NCBI RefSeq assembly: GCF_900176595.1
Contig: NZ_LT838813.1
Span: forward strand, 1,302,001-1,366,000
Direction: 5' to 3'
Length of the DNA stretch: 64,000 nucleotides
Origin: Aquiflexum balticum DSM 16537
Lineage (GTDB): Bacteria; Bacteroidota; Bacteroidia; Cytophagales; Cyclobacteriaceae
The notes below the pieces were generated by a model that was given only the letters and a program-made list of their open reading frames with translations, ran no database searches and was not told where the DNA came from. Positions 1-7,867 of the stretch are shown here, piece by piece. The position numbers and the translations under genes were made by a program. Each line of letters begins with the position of its first letter. Positions within the stretch are counted from its first letter, which is position 1.

Positions 1-1131
1 AACCGCTACGCCGATAAGGTGATAGAAAAAACCCTCAAATCCAACCCCAAATGGGGTGCAAGAGATAGGGGATTTATTGCTGAATCGGTATATGATATGG
101 TGCGTTGGTGGAGGTTGATCAATTTTTTGAGCCCCTCCAAGGACAATTATCAGCTTTTTGGTACCTATTGGTTATTGCAGGGAAGGACACTGCCTGACTG
201 GAAAGAATTCAAAGGTCTGGATTCAGATACCATCCACAGGAAATATGAAAGGCTGAATAATAGAGCAGTGATCCAATCTATCCCGGACTGGCTGGATGAA
301 ATGGGCGCCGAACTCTTGGGCGATAAATGGGAGGAGGAAATCAACACCCTCAATCAGCAGGCCGAAGTTGTACTGAGGGTAAATACCCTTAAAATTACCA
401 GGGAACAATTGATGAACCGCTTGGCTGGGGAAGAAATAGAGTCTTACGCCCCTAAGGGATACAAAGACGCCTTGGTCCTGGCCAAAAGGCAAAATGTTTT
501 CAAAAATGCCGCTTTTAAGGAAGGGCTTTTCGAAGTACAGGACGCTTCTTCCCAGCTGGTTTCTGCGGCATTGGATGTGGAACCGGGCATGCGGGTAATT
601 GATGCCTGCGCAGGGGCTGGAGGTAAATCTCTGCATTTAGCGGCATTGATGCAGAATAAAGGCAGGATATTGTCTATGGATACGGAGGGCTGGAAACTTC
701 AAAATACTAAAATAAGAGCAAGACGAAATGGTATCAGTATCATCGAACCAAGAGTGATTGAAGGGAATAAAACCATCAAAAGACTGAGTGAATCCGCTGA
801 TCGCCTGCTTTTGGATGTTCCCTGTTCCGGATTGGGTGTATTGAAAAGAAATCCTGACACCAAATGGAAATTGACCCCTGAATCAATAACAAAAGTTCAG
901 GGAATCCAAGAAGAAATTTTACAAAATTACTCTTCCATGGTGAAAAAAGGAGGTATCATGGTCTATGCTACCTGCAGCATATTACCTTCTGAAAACCAGC
1001 ATCAGGTGGAGAAATTTTTGGCATCTGAAAAAGGAAAGGAGTTTGAGCTTTTGGAAGATCAGAAAGTTTTGGCCCAGGAAAGTGGGTTTGATGGGTTTTA
1101 TATTGCTAAGTTGAAGAGGAAAGAAGCTTAA
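1..1131 (+). CDS. RsmB/NOP-family RNA (cytosine-5)-methyltransferase, 5' end outside window
   Basis: This is an S-adenosylmethionine-dependent m5C methyltransferase of the RsmB/NOP2 family, which methylates cytosine in rRNA or tRNA. The frame is open to the first base of the window, so the N-terminus is missing; the GTG at 19 is unlikely to be the true start. The SAM-binding motif I (DACAGAGGKS) lies near nt 600-630. The catalytic pair shows as PCSG near 820-831 (motif IV) and TCS near 969-978 (motif VI, the nucleophile cysteine). Family knowledge gives the reaction; the exact target base cannot be read here. A full-length protein would be about 400 residues. It appears monocistronic within the window, with about 350 bp of non-coding DNA following. 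Confidence 0.9.
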   Translation, partial: NRYADKVIEKTLKSNPKWGARDRGFIAESVYDMVRWWRLINFLSPSKDNYQLFGTYWLLQGRTLPDWKEFKGLDSDTIHRKYERLNNRAVIQSIPDWLDEMGAELLGDKWEEEINTLNQQAEVVLRVNTLKITREQLMNRLAGEEIESYAPKGYKDALVLAKRQNVFKNAAFKEGLFEVQDASSQLVSAALDVEPGMRVIDACAGAGGKSLHLAALMQNKGRILSMDTEGWKLQNTKIRARRNGISIIEPRVIEGNKTIKRLSESADRLLLDVPCSGLGVLKRNPDTKWKLTPESITKVQGIQEEILQNYSSMVKKGGIMVYATCSILPSENQHQVEKFLASEKGKEFELLEDQKVLAQESGFDGFYIAKLKRKEA

Positions 1132-1480
1132 GAAAAAGACTTTTATGGTTTTTCGTATTCAATGTTCTTTTTGACCGATGTCAGATGAACCGCCACAGAG
1201 GGCAGGCCGATGTTGGGTAGGTGGAGGAAGGAAGTGTATTTTGTAAACCTGAGAGTGGTTTCTTGCACTTTGAAAAATCATCAATTCTGAAAGGAAAGAA
1301 TAGGAATGCGGCTTTGGCCCATTCTCAAACAAGTGCAAAGCATAAATAGGCTTTAGCCAAAAGTAATAGCTCAGGTTTTGGATTGAAAGAGGAGATTGCC
1401 CAGTCAAATTTTTTTCAACTAATTTAAAGACTGCTGTAGAATTTTTGTAGTTTTAATCAAACTCTAAAATCAACCCAATC
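1132..1480. other. 349-bp intergenic stretch without a supported gene
   Basis: No supported gene. The only open frame is an 82-codon minus-strand one with unusual composition, many His and Pro, no signal and no recognisable motif. The stretch could hold a decayed sequence, but I cannot assign it to any family. The last 40 bases before the next ATG are AT-rich and probably carry its promoter. Confidence 0.5.
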
Positions 1481-1924
1481 ATGTCTACACTAGAAGCCGT
1501 ATTTGGAATGGCCAGCATATTGGCCTTTTTTTCCTGGATTACCTTATTTATTTTTTATCCACGCAAATGGATTTATCAAACTTTATTTTCGGGAGTGTTT
1601 ATCATTTTAGCATTGACCTATCTCTTTTATATTGTGATGGGACTTGGAGGAGATTCGGAAGGTGGATTTGGTAGTTTGGCCGAGGTCAAAGCTCTTTTTG
1701 GTTCAGATGAAGCCTTGTTGGCAGGATGGATTCATTATTTGGTATTTGATCTTTTTGTAGGCATGTGGATTACCAAAGATGCCTGGGAAAAAGATATCAA
1801 CAGGTGGATTGTTTTTCCCTGTTTGATTCTCACATTTATGTTAGGCCCGGTGGGATTGTTGACTTATTTTCTAATTCGGGGAATAAAACTTAAAAAATTA
1901 AATCAAAGTCCTTTTCATCCATGA
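1481..1924 (+). CDS. ABA4-like (DUF4281) membrane protein
   Basis: A 147-residue integral membrane protein with about four hydrophobic segments. The mid-protein run GWIHYLVFDLFVGMWITKDA, followed by a C-terminal LGPVGLLTYFLIRG segment, is the signature of the ABA4-like family. That family is named after the plant neoxanthin synthesis factor; its bacterial members have no settled function. The gene overlaps the next one by 4 nt (ATGA), so the two are probably translated together. Carotenoid-related activity is possible by family name only; no carotenoid genes are visible nearby. Confidence 0.8.
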   Translation: MSTLEAVFGMASILAFFSWITLFIFYPRKWIYQTLFSGVFIILALTYLFYIVMGLGGDSEGGFGSLAEVKALFGSDEALLAGWIHYLVFDLFVGMWITKDAWEKDINRWIVFPCLILTFMLGPVGLLTYFLIRGIKLKKLNQSPFHP

Positions 1925-2685
1925 ATCTGATAAGGGAAGTTTATAGGCGGAGTCCCAAGTTAGGATGGTTTGGAACTATAAATTTTCTTTTGCTTTTCTT
2001 TATGCTTTGTATTTCATTTTTCGATGAAAGGATTTTGTTCGGGATAAGCGTATGGTTCAAACCCATGAAATTTGCTATATCCATTGGAGTTTTTGCATGG
2101 ACCATTGCATGGTTCCTTTATGAATTGCCACAAAAGCATAAAGTCAATAAGATTGAATGGGTTATTATTTTAATGTTGTCGATCGAACAGGTTATCATCA
2201 TCGGTCAGGCTGCAAGAGGAGAAATGTCTCATTTCAATATCAGTTCGCTTTTCAACGGCATACTTTTTCAGATTATGGGGATAGCGATTTTGATAAATAC
2301 AATTATGGTTTTTTGGGCCTTTTTATTATTCAGAATAGTTGATACACTCCCATCAGGGTATAAAATTGGGATACAATTTGGCATGTTGATATTTATTGTT
2401 GCAAGTTTAGAGGGCTATTTGATGGCTGCAAACCTAGGCCACACTGTTGGTGCACCTGATGGTCAGGAAGGAGTATTTTTTCTGAATTGGGCCAAATCTT
2501 ATGGGGATCTCAGGATTTTTCATTTTCTCGGATTACATGCGCTGCAGGTTTTACCCCTGTTTGCCTGGTATTTTTCGAGAGACAAATCCATACCGGTCAT
2601 TGTATTTGGAACCATATATTTCCTGCTTTCTTTGGGCACTTTGTGGAATGCCTTAGCTGGAAGGGGAATTTCGATGATATCCTAA
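1921..2685 (+). CDS. Conserved multi-spanning membrane protein of unknown function
   Basis: A 254-residue protein with about seven hydrophobic helices. Two conserved-looking stretches stand out: SVWFKPMKFAIS near residues 43-54, and GHTVGAPDGQEG followed by a LRIFHFLGLHALQVLPL run near residues 173-212. Paired His and Gly residues inside membrane segments suggest metal or cofactor contacts, but this is inference. I recognise the pattern from unnamed bacterial membrane proteins and cannot give a function. It is coupled to the upstream ABA4-like gene by a 4-nt overlap, so the pair probably acts in one membrane process. Confidence 0.75.
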   Translation: MNLIREVYRRSPKLGWFGTINFLLLFFMLCISFFDERILFGISVWFKPMKFAISIGVFAWTIAWFLYELPQKHKVNKIEWVIILMLSIEQVIIIGQAARGEMSHFNISSLFNGILFQIMGIAILINTIMVFWAFLLFRIVDTLPSGYKIGIQFGMLIFIVASLEGYLMAANLGHTVGAPDGQEGVFFLNWAKSYGDLRIFHFLGLHALQVLPLFAWYFSRDKSIPVIVFGTIYFLLSLGTLWNALAGRGISMIS

Positions 2686-2818
2686 ACCTGTAAGGATGGT
2701 TTGAAATCATTAATCGGAAAATGTAAAGATCTCCTCGGGCCATGAACTGGCGATAACCAAAGAAAATTCCTTTTCTAAGATGGAATTGGTACTAAACATG
2801 AATTTTATTTGACATCGG

Positions 2819-2851
2819 TTTGATTGGCATTGGAAATTGTGTGTATCTTTG
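2819..2851 (+). promoter_or_regulatory. Bacteroidota-type promoter of guaB
   Basis: TTTG (-33) at 2819-2822 and TATCTTTG (-7 element, consensus TAnnTTTG) at 2844-2851 are separated by 21 bp, the classical Bacteroidota sigma spacing. The predicted start site is only about 30 nt before the guaB ATG. Confidence 0.75.
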
Positions 2852-2855
2852 ACGG

Positions 2856-2884
2856 GCAAATAGGGTTACCTAACCAATATTTGC
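2856..2884 (+). promoter_or_regulatory. Leader hairpin immediately before guaB start codon
   Basis: The 29-nt segment folds on itself: GCAAATA pairs with TATTTGC, then after a small internal loop GGTT pairs with AACC around an ACCT loop. It ends one base before the ATG and fills nearly the whole predicted leader. It may hide the start site; any ligand control is inference. Confidence 0.45.
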
Positions 2885-2885
2885 T

Positions 2886-4364
2886 ATGAATCGAAATCAC
2901 GATAAATTCCTCTTTGAAGCACTCACCTACGACGATGTGCTTTTAGTCCCCGGATACTCTGAAGTCCTACCGCGCGACACCAACACTTCCACTCAACTTA
3001 CCAAAAACATCAGACTGAATATTCCTTTGGCTTCTGCCGCTATGGATACGGTTACAGAAGCTGAATTGGCAATTGCCATTGCATTGGAAGGTGGAATTGG
3101 CTTTATCCATAAAAATATGTCCATTGAGAAGCAGGCCGCACAGGTAAGGAAGGTGAAGCGTTCTCAGGCAGGGATGATTTTGGATCCCATTACCTTGGAT
3201 ATCAATTCAAAAGTAAGAGATGCTGAAGCCATTATGCGTGAATTCCATATTGGGGGTATTCCTGTTGTGGATGATAAAAGAACGCTCATGGGTATCATCA
3301 CTAACCGGGATCTTCGCTTTATCAAAGATCCACATGTCAAAATCAAAGATATCATGACCAAAGAAAACCTTATCACTGCCAAGGCGGGGATTTCTTTGGA
3401 GCAGGCAGAGGAAATTCTTCAGGAATATAAAATAGAAAAACTTCCCATTGTCGATGAAGAAAATAAATTGACCGGATTGATCACTTACAAGGATATTTTG
3501 AAAAGAAGGGATAAGCCACATGCATGCAAGGATGAATTCGGAAGATTACGGGTAGGCGCAGCTGTTGGGGTTACTGCTGATATTGTTGAGCGGGTGGATG
3601 CCCTGAAAAATGCCGGAGTTGACGTAGTTTCAATTGATACCGCTCATGGCCATTCAAAAGGCGTGATGGATACCTGTAGAAAAATTAAAGAAACCTTTCC
3701 GGATCTGGATGTCATTGTAGGAAATATTGCCACACCGGAAGCTGCCTTGGCATTGGCTGATGCCGGGGCGGATGCAGTAAAAGTCGGAGTGGGTCCGGGT
3801 AGTATCTGTACCACCAGGGTGATTGCAGGGGTAGGAGTTCCACAGCTTTCTGCAGTTTTTGAGTGTGCCGAGGCTTTGAAAGGCAAAAATGTCCCCGTCA
3901 TTGCAGATGGCGGTATCCGATATTCCGGTGACTTGGTCAAGGCCATTGCCGCAGGTGCAGGATCAATCATGATAGGTTCCCTCTTGGCAGGAACAGAAGA
4001 AGCACCTGGAGAAATGATTATTTTTGAAGGAAGAAAATTTAAATCCTACAGGGGAATGGGTTCTTTGGAAGCCATGGAATCAGGATCAAAAGACAGGTAT
4101 TTCCAGGATGCTGAAGACAATATTAAAAAACTTGTTCCTGAGGGAATTGTAGGCAGAGTCGCTTACAAAGGTCTTGTCTCAGAGGTTTTATATCAATTGG
4201 TAGGGGGCTTGCAGGCCGGAATGGGCTATTGTGGTACCAAGACCATTGAAGACTTGCAAAAGGACGGAAAGTTTGTAAAAATTACCGCAGCAGGAGTCAA
4301 AGAATCTCATCCACATGATGTAAGTATCACCCGTGAAGCGCCAAATTATTCTGCGAAGATGTAA
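2886..4364 (+). CDS. guaB: Inosine-5'-monophosphate dehydrogenase
   Basis: Converts IMP to XMP with NAD+, the committed step of guanine nucleotide synthesis, in the cytoplasm. At 492 residues it has normal IMPDH length. The N-terminal barrel starts with LTYDDVLLVPGYSEVLPRD; a Bateman module of two CBS domains occupies about residues 95-215. The catalytic loop GPGSICTTR places the nucleophile at Cys308. ADGGIRYSGD and the MGSLEAM flap region follow. The gene has a strong promoter and a hairpin leader, and stands alone: the next gene starts 8 bp after the stop but is unrelated. Confidence 0.97.
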   Translation: MNRNHDKFLFEALTYDDVLLVPGYSEVLPRDTNTSTQLTKNIRLNIPLASAAMDTVTEAELAIAIALEGGIGFIHKNMSIEKQAAQVRKVKRSQAGMILDPITLDINSKVRDAEAIMREFHIGGIPVVDDKRTLMGIITNRDLRFIKDPHVKIKDIMTKENLITAKAGISLEQAEEILQEYKIEKLPIVDEENKLTGLITYKDILKRRDKPHACKDEFGRLRVGAAVGVTADIVERVDALKNAGVDVVSIDTAHGHSKGVMDTCRKIKETFPDLDVIVGNIATPEAALALADAGADAVKVGVGPGSICTTRVIAGVGVPQLSAVFECAEALKGKNVPVIADGGIRYSGDLVKAIAAGAGSIMIGSLLAGTEEAPGEMIIFEGRKFKSYRGMGSLEAMESGSKDRYFQDAEDNIKKLVPEGIVGRVAYKGLVSEVLYQLVGGLQAGMGYCGTKTIEDLQKDGKFVKITAAGVKESHPHDVSITREAPNYSAKM

Positions 4365-4372
4365 TTTAAACG

Positions 4373-5407
4373 ATGAAAAATAGCCTTCTAATTTTCTGCA
4401 TGGTAATTCTGATTGCCGGATGTTCCGAAAACAGAAAACCTAAATACCCTGAAAAACCCTTGGGTTGGGAGAAGCTTGATACGCCTACCAAATCTTCTCT
4501 GAGGGGCCTTTCTCCATTGACAGAAAAGATAATTTGGGCAAGTGGATCCAACGGCACCTGGTTAAGAACGCTTGATGGAGGCCTTACTTGGGATTTTGGT
4601 ATTGTTGATGGATTGGATTCTGTCGATTTCAGAGATATAGAGGCGATTGATGCCAATATAGCCATAGTCATTTCATCAGGTCAGCCTGCGGTCATCTACA
4701 AGACCAATGATGGTGGTAAAAATTGGGAAAAAAAATTCCAGGGTACTGAATTTGATTTTTATGATGGAATGGCTTTTCATAAAAAGAGAGGTTATGTTAT
4801 AGGAGATGTAGTTGATGGCAAATGGATTTTGATCGAAACCAGAGATGAAGGAGAAAACTGGAGTCTTCTGGAATTGTCACCATCCGGTCCTCCGGGAGGG
4901 GGCTCCTTTGCAGCAAGCGGTTCAAGTATTTTAGTTGATAATGAAAATATCTGGTTTGCAAGTGCTGGGAAAAACAGTAAAATATATCATTCTAGAGATA
5001 ACGGTTATACTTGGGAAGTTTATTTTGCTCCAATTATCCAGCAGGAGGACAGTCATGGTATATTTTCCATGACAAAATTGGGAGGCGGGGTTATCGTTGC
5101 AGTGGGTGGGGATTTCCAGACGATAAATGAAAACGGAAAAAATTTGGTTATTTCTTCAGATCAGGGTCAAACATGGCGTTCCGGAAGTGGTACTCCCCCA
5201 TCAGGATACCGTTCCGGAGTGCAGTACTTTCCAAGATTTCATTGGCTGGTAACTGTCGGACCTAATGGTACTGATTTTTCAAAAGACGGCGGAGATAACT
5301 GGGAAAAATTTTCGAATGAGGGGTTCCATGCTGTAAAACTCGATAAAACAAGCAGTTCTCTTTGGGCTTCTGGTAATGATGGTAGGATAGCAAGGCTTAT
5401 GCATTGA
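4373..5407 (+). CDS. BNR/Ycf48-like beta-propeller lipoprotein
   Basis: A 344-residue exported protein. The N-terminus is a lipoprotein signal with lipobox IAGC (Cys16). The body repeats an Asp-box-like unit: GSNGTWLRTLDGGLTWDF, YKTNDGGKNWEKKF, ETRDEGENWSLL, HSRDNGYTWEV, SSDQGQTWRSG and SKDGGDNWEKF. This is the pattern of sialidase-type or Ycf48/HCF136 propellers. Bacteroidota members are usually annotated as oxidoreductase or photosystem-assembly-like, though no photosynthesis is implied. It starts 8 bp after guaB and may ride on that transcript. Substrate or partner is unknown. Confidence 0.8.
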   Translation: MKNSLLIFCMVILIAGCSENRKPKYPEKPLGWEKLDTPTKSSLRGLSPLTEKIIWASGSNGTWLRTLDGGLTWDFGIVDGLDSVDFRDIEAIDANIAIVISSGQPAVIYKTNDGGKNWEKKFQGTEFDFYDGMAFHKKRGYVIGDVVDGKWILIETRDEGENWSLLELSPSGPPGGGSFAASGSSILVDNENIWFASAGKNSKIYHSRDNGYTWEVYFAPIIQQEDSHGIFSMTKLGGGVIVAVGGDFQTINENGKNLVISSDQGQTWRSGSGTPPSGYRSGVQYFPRFHWLVTVGPNGTDFSKDGGDNWEKFSNEGFHAVKLDKTSSSLWASGNDGRIARLMH

Positions 5408-5582
5408 TTTGATACTGTTTTTGTCATAAACCCCATTAATTTCACCAAACATTTTCATGGAGGTTTGCCGAATTCTGTTTTCTTGTATTATCTTTAAATC
5501 CGATCTGGATTAGAATATTGCATTATTCTGATCGAATCCCTGACATAAGAAATCCTTTTTAAACCTATTGAATTATACAACT

Positions 5583-6320
5583 ATGTTTGATATTATCCCA
5601 TCTATCTGGCTGATCAACGGCAAATGCGTCCGTTTAAAAAGGGGTGATTTTGCGACCCAGGAAGTGATTTCCAATAATCCTTTGGAAATAGCAAAAGCAT
5701 TTGAAGACCATGGGGTAAGATGGCTTCACCTAGTAGACCTCGATGGAGCGCGCCGGGGGGAACCAAAAAATTACCATATCTTGGAGGCCATTTCCGGATA
5801 CACTGATTTGATCGTGGACTTTACAGGAGGTATTTCCACCGATGGAGATGTCCTTAAAGCATTTGAATTTGGTGCAAAGACAATCACAGCGGCTTCAGTT
5901 GCCGCTTCCTATCCCGAAAGATTTGCCCAGTGGTTGGTTTCCTATGGTAGGGAAAAAATCATTCTGGCAGCAGACACCAATCCAGTGGACTTGAAAATAA
6001 AAACCAGAGGGTGGCTGAAGAAAACTGAAATTGATCTTTTTGATCATATAGAGTTTTTTTACGAAAGGGGCCTCAAATACCTCAAGGTCTCAGATGTGAC
6101 CCGGGACGGAGTCATGGAAGGACCGAATTTTGACCTCTACAAAAAAATCGTAGGCAAATTTCCCAAAATCCATTTGGCGGCCAGCGGCGGAGTCAGAAGC
6201 ATTGATGACTTCAAACGACTAAAGGATATGGGCGTTACGGCAGTGGTCTTTGGAAGGGCTTATTACGAAAACTTAATCAGCCTTGCTGATTTGGATAAAT
6301 TTATGGCAGAGAATGTTTAA
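5583..6320 (+). CDS. HisA-like (beta/alpha)8 barrel protein lacking a catalytic Asp
   Basis: A 245-residue barrel clearly homologous to ProFAR isomerase (HisA). It shows FTGGIST (N-terminal half phosphate site), ADTNP with the second catalytic Asp, TRDGVMEGPN, and AASGGVRSIDDF plus VVFGRAYYE (C-terminal phosphate site). The first strand, however, reads IIPSIWLINGK, where HisA has IPAID: the general acid/base Asp is Trp. I chose the ATG at 5583 because MFDIIPS matches the family N-terminus; an in-frame ATG at 5568 would add five residues. No other his gene is nearby. It may be a paralogue with a changed substrate; a plain histidine-pathway role is doubtful. Confidence 0.8.
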   Translation: MFDIIPSIWLINGKCVRLKRGDFATQEVISNNPLEIAKAFEDHGVRWLHLVDLDGARRGEPKNYHILEAISGYTDLIVDFTGGISTDGDVLKAFEFGAKTITAASVAASYPERFAQWLVSYGREKIILAADTNPVDLKIKTRGWLKKTEIDLFDHIEFFYERGLKYLKVSDVTRDGVMEGPNFDLYKKIVGKFPKIHLAASGGVRSIDDFKRLKDMGVTAVVFGRAYYENLISLADLDKFMAENV

Positions 6321-6322
6321 GG

Positions 6323-6349
6323 CTGGTTTTTAACCAGCTTTATTTTTTG
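6323..6349 (+). terminator. Rho-independent terminator after the HisA-like gene
   Basis: GCTGGTT (6323-6329) pairs with AACCAGC (6333-6339) across a 3-nt loop and is followed by TTATTTTTT. It lies 2 bp past the stop codon, between convergent genes. Confidence 0.8.
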
Positions 6350-6353
6350 ATAT

Positions 6354-7595
6354 TCAATAATCCATTTTTAACTCAGTAAGTACAGGTTTCTTTTCTTTTA
6401 TTCTTTTCAATTCCAGCTGATAAAGATACTCTCCCAACTCTGCAAAAAAGGGAAAAGCAATTTCTTCATATTCATAAGTATCATCATTGAGCGTTTCGTT
6501 GGCATTGGTGTAGATGACTGCTGTAACGAAAAACTCAATGTCATTTTCAAAGTCTACAAAATAGGAACCATCCAAAAGATGCCCGTAGGCATTTCCGGTT
6601 TTATTGAAAATCCTAAACTGAGCTGGAATCGGGTTTTTGTCAGTACCGAATTTGTAAAACTTTGAATAGCTGTCGTAATAATCAGGAAGGTCATATTTGG
6701 GGTAGTCACTTTCACCTGGCAACATGGACATGTATCGGAGGATAAATTTCCTGTCTTCCTCGGTTATGTTGAAACGCTCATTTGGTGCAAACAACTCCGG
6801 AAATACAATCCTTTTGACCACCCCATGAAGATCCGATAAGGCAAATTTATTTTTAAAGGTAAAGTCCATCGGTTCTTCAATCAGTTCGTCTTTGCTATAA
6901 TAGGCGTTTCCTATTTTCGGATGGTCAAGGTTTGCATAGACACTTTCAGTTTTCCTTTCGGGAATATCAAGGATAATTTCACCCTCTTCATCCCGAAAAC
7001 TGATAGGATTAAAGTACCTGTTTTCCTCTTCACTCATCGGCATACTCAACCTATGATTGATTATGGTATGGTTCATGCCTTTTTCCTGCATTTTGGAATT
7101 GATATAATCCTGACCTAGCAGTTCATAGAGTCGGTTATAGGCATCATTGTCGCTGACCAATAGGATTTTCTTGATGTAATGGGCGATACTGGGCAGCAGA
7201 TTGCTTGCAGTACTATCGTAATAAGCCGGAAATTGAGATGGCCGTACCGAGTCCGTTAACATCACACTATTTGCAGTCAGGCCGTCAATATCCTGTTCGC
7301 CGAGCCATTCGAGAGCCAAAATGGCCACAGGCAATTTGACTGTGCTGGCGGGATAGAAATATTTGTTGTCATTGAGCCTGAAATCAAATTCTCTGAAAGA
7401 AGGCATATTGTTTTCATCCCGGTTTATTTGGGTGTACAGAATCTGAACTTGAAATGAATCCGGGTTTTGAATTACTTTTTTAAGGACAGGATAGGTATCT
7501 GGGATATCTCCAAATGGATTTTGATCTTTGGATTGGCAGGATAAGAAAATTGATATACAGGTCAATAAGCTGAGGGAAATACTATTTAAGCGCAT
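6354..7595 (-). CDS. Class A beta-lactamase-fold serine hydrolase lipoprotein
   Basis: A 413-residue exported protein with lipobox FLSC (Cys20). Three active-site motifs of the penicillin-recognising class A fold are visible: STVK with nucleophile Ser84 and Lys87, SDN near residue 146, and KTG near residue 332. It is over 100 residues longer than a normal class A beta-lactamase, with a large insert between SDN and KTG (about 160-330). That, together with the lipid anchor, argues for a housekeeping peptidase or esterase rather than an antibiotic-resistance enzyme. It faces the HisA-like gene tail to tail. Substrate unknown. Confidence 0.8.
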   Translation of the reverse strand: MRLNSISLSLLTCISIFLSCQSKDQNPFGDIPDTYPVLKKVIQNPDSFQVQILYTQINRDENNMPSFREFDFRLNDNKYFYPASTVKLPVAILALEWLGEQDIDGLTANSVMLTDSVRPSQFPAYYDSTASNLLPSIAHYIKKILLVSDNDAYNRLYELLGQDYINSKMQEKGMNHTIINHRLSMPMSEEENRYFNPISFRDEEGEIILDIPERKTESVYANLDHPKIGNAYYSKDELIEEPMDFTFKNKFALSDLHGVVKRIVFPELFAPNERFNITEEDRKFILRYMSMLPGESDYPKYDLPDYYDSYSKFYKFGTDKNPIPAQFRIFNKTGNAYGHLLDGSYFVDFENDIEFFVTAVIYTNANETLNDDTYEYEEIAFPFFAELGEYLYQLELKRIKEKKPVLTELKMDY

Positions 7596-7680
7596 GGAAT
7601 ATTTTTTTTAATTGATGATATTGATCCAACTGTGTTAAGATATGAAATCCTAGAATAGAATAATTCAAACATTAGCCAAA

Positions 7681-7848
7681 GTCCCTTTAGAGACACTATA
7701 TGGGTAAAATAAAATAATCAATCAAACGGTATTTATGCCATTAGGCCTGACTGTCTGGTAAGCAGGCGCATTATATATTAGGTACCTAAAGGCACCTCTA
7801 TCTTTAATAATAAACCACTTTCTACCCATATTATGTCCCTAAAGGGAC
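7681..7848. repeat. Small inverted-repeat element with internal palindromes (MITE/REP-like)
   Basis: The 26-nt ends (7681-7706 and 7823-7848) are inverted copies with three mismatches. Each contains a near-palindrome GTCCCTTTAGGGAC or its variant, and an ATATGGGTA tail. A third related palindrome lies inside at 7780-7797 (AGGTACCTAAAGGCACCT). There is no coding capacity. It occupies the gap between two minus-strand genes. Confidence 0.55.
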
Positions 7849-7867
7849 ATTAAACCAATTTACATCT

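Noticed and set aside
1159-1407. 82-codon minus-strand ORF between the first two genes
   Set aside because: No signal, domain or promoter, and an odd His/Pro/Cys-rich composition. It is more likely a chance open frame in a non-coding stretch.
4373-5407. Photosystem II assembly factor (Ycf48)
   Set aside because: The propeller motif is alike, but no photosynthetic gene is present; only the fold is supported.
6354-7595. Beta-lactamase-like gene as a resistance gene
   Set aside because: The protein is lipid-anchored and over 100 residues longer than true class A enzymes, so resistance cannot be claimed.
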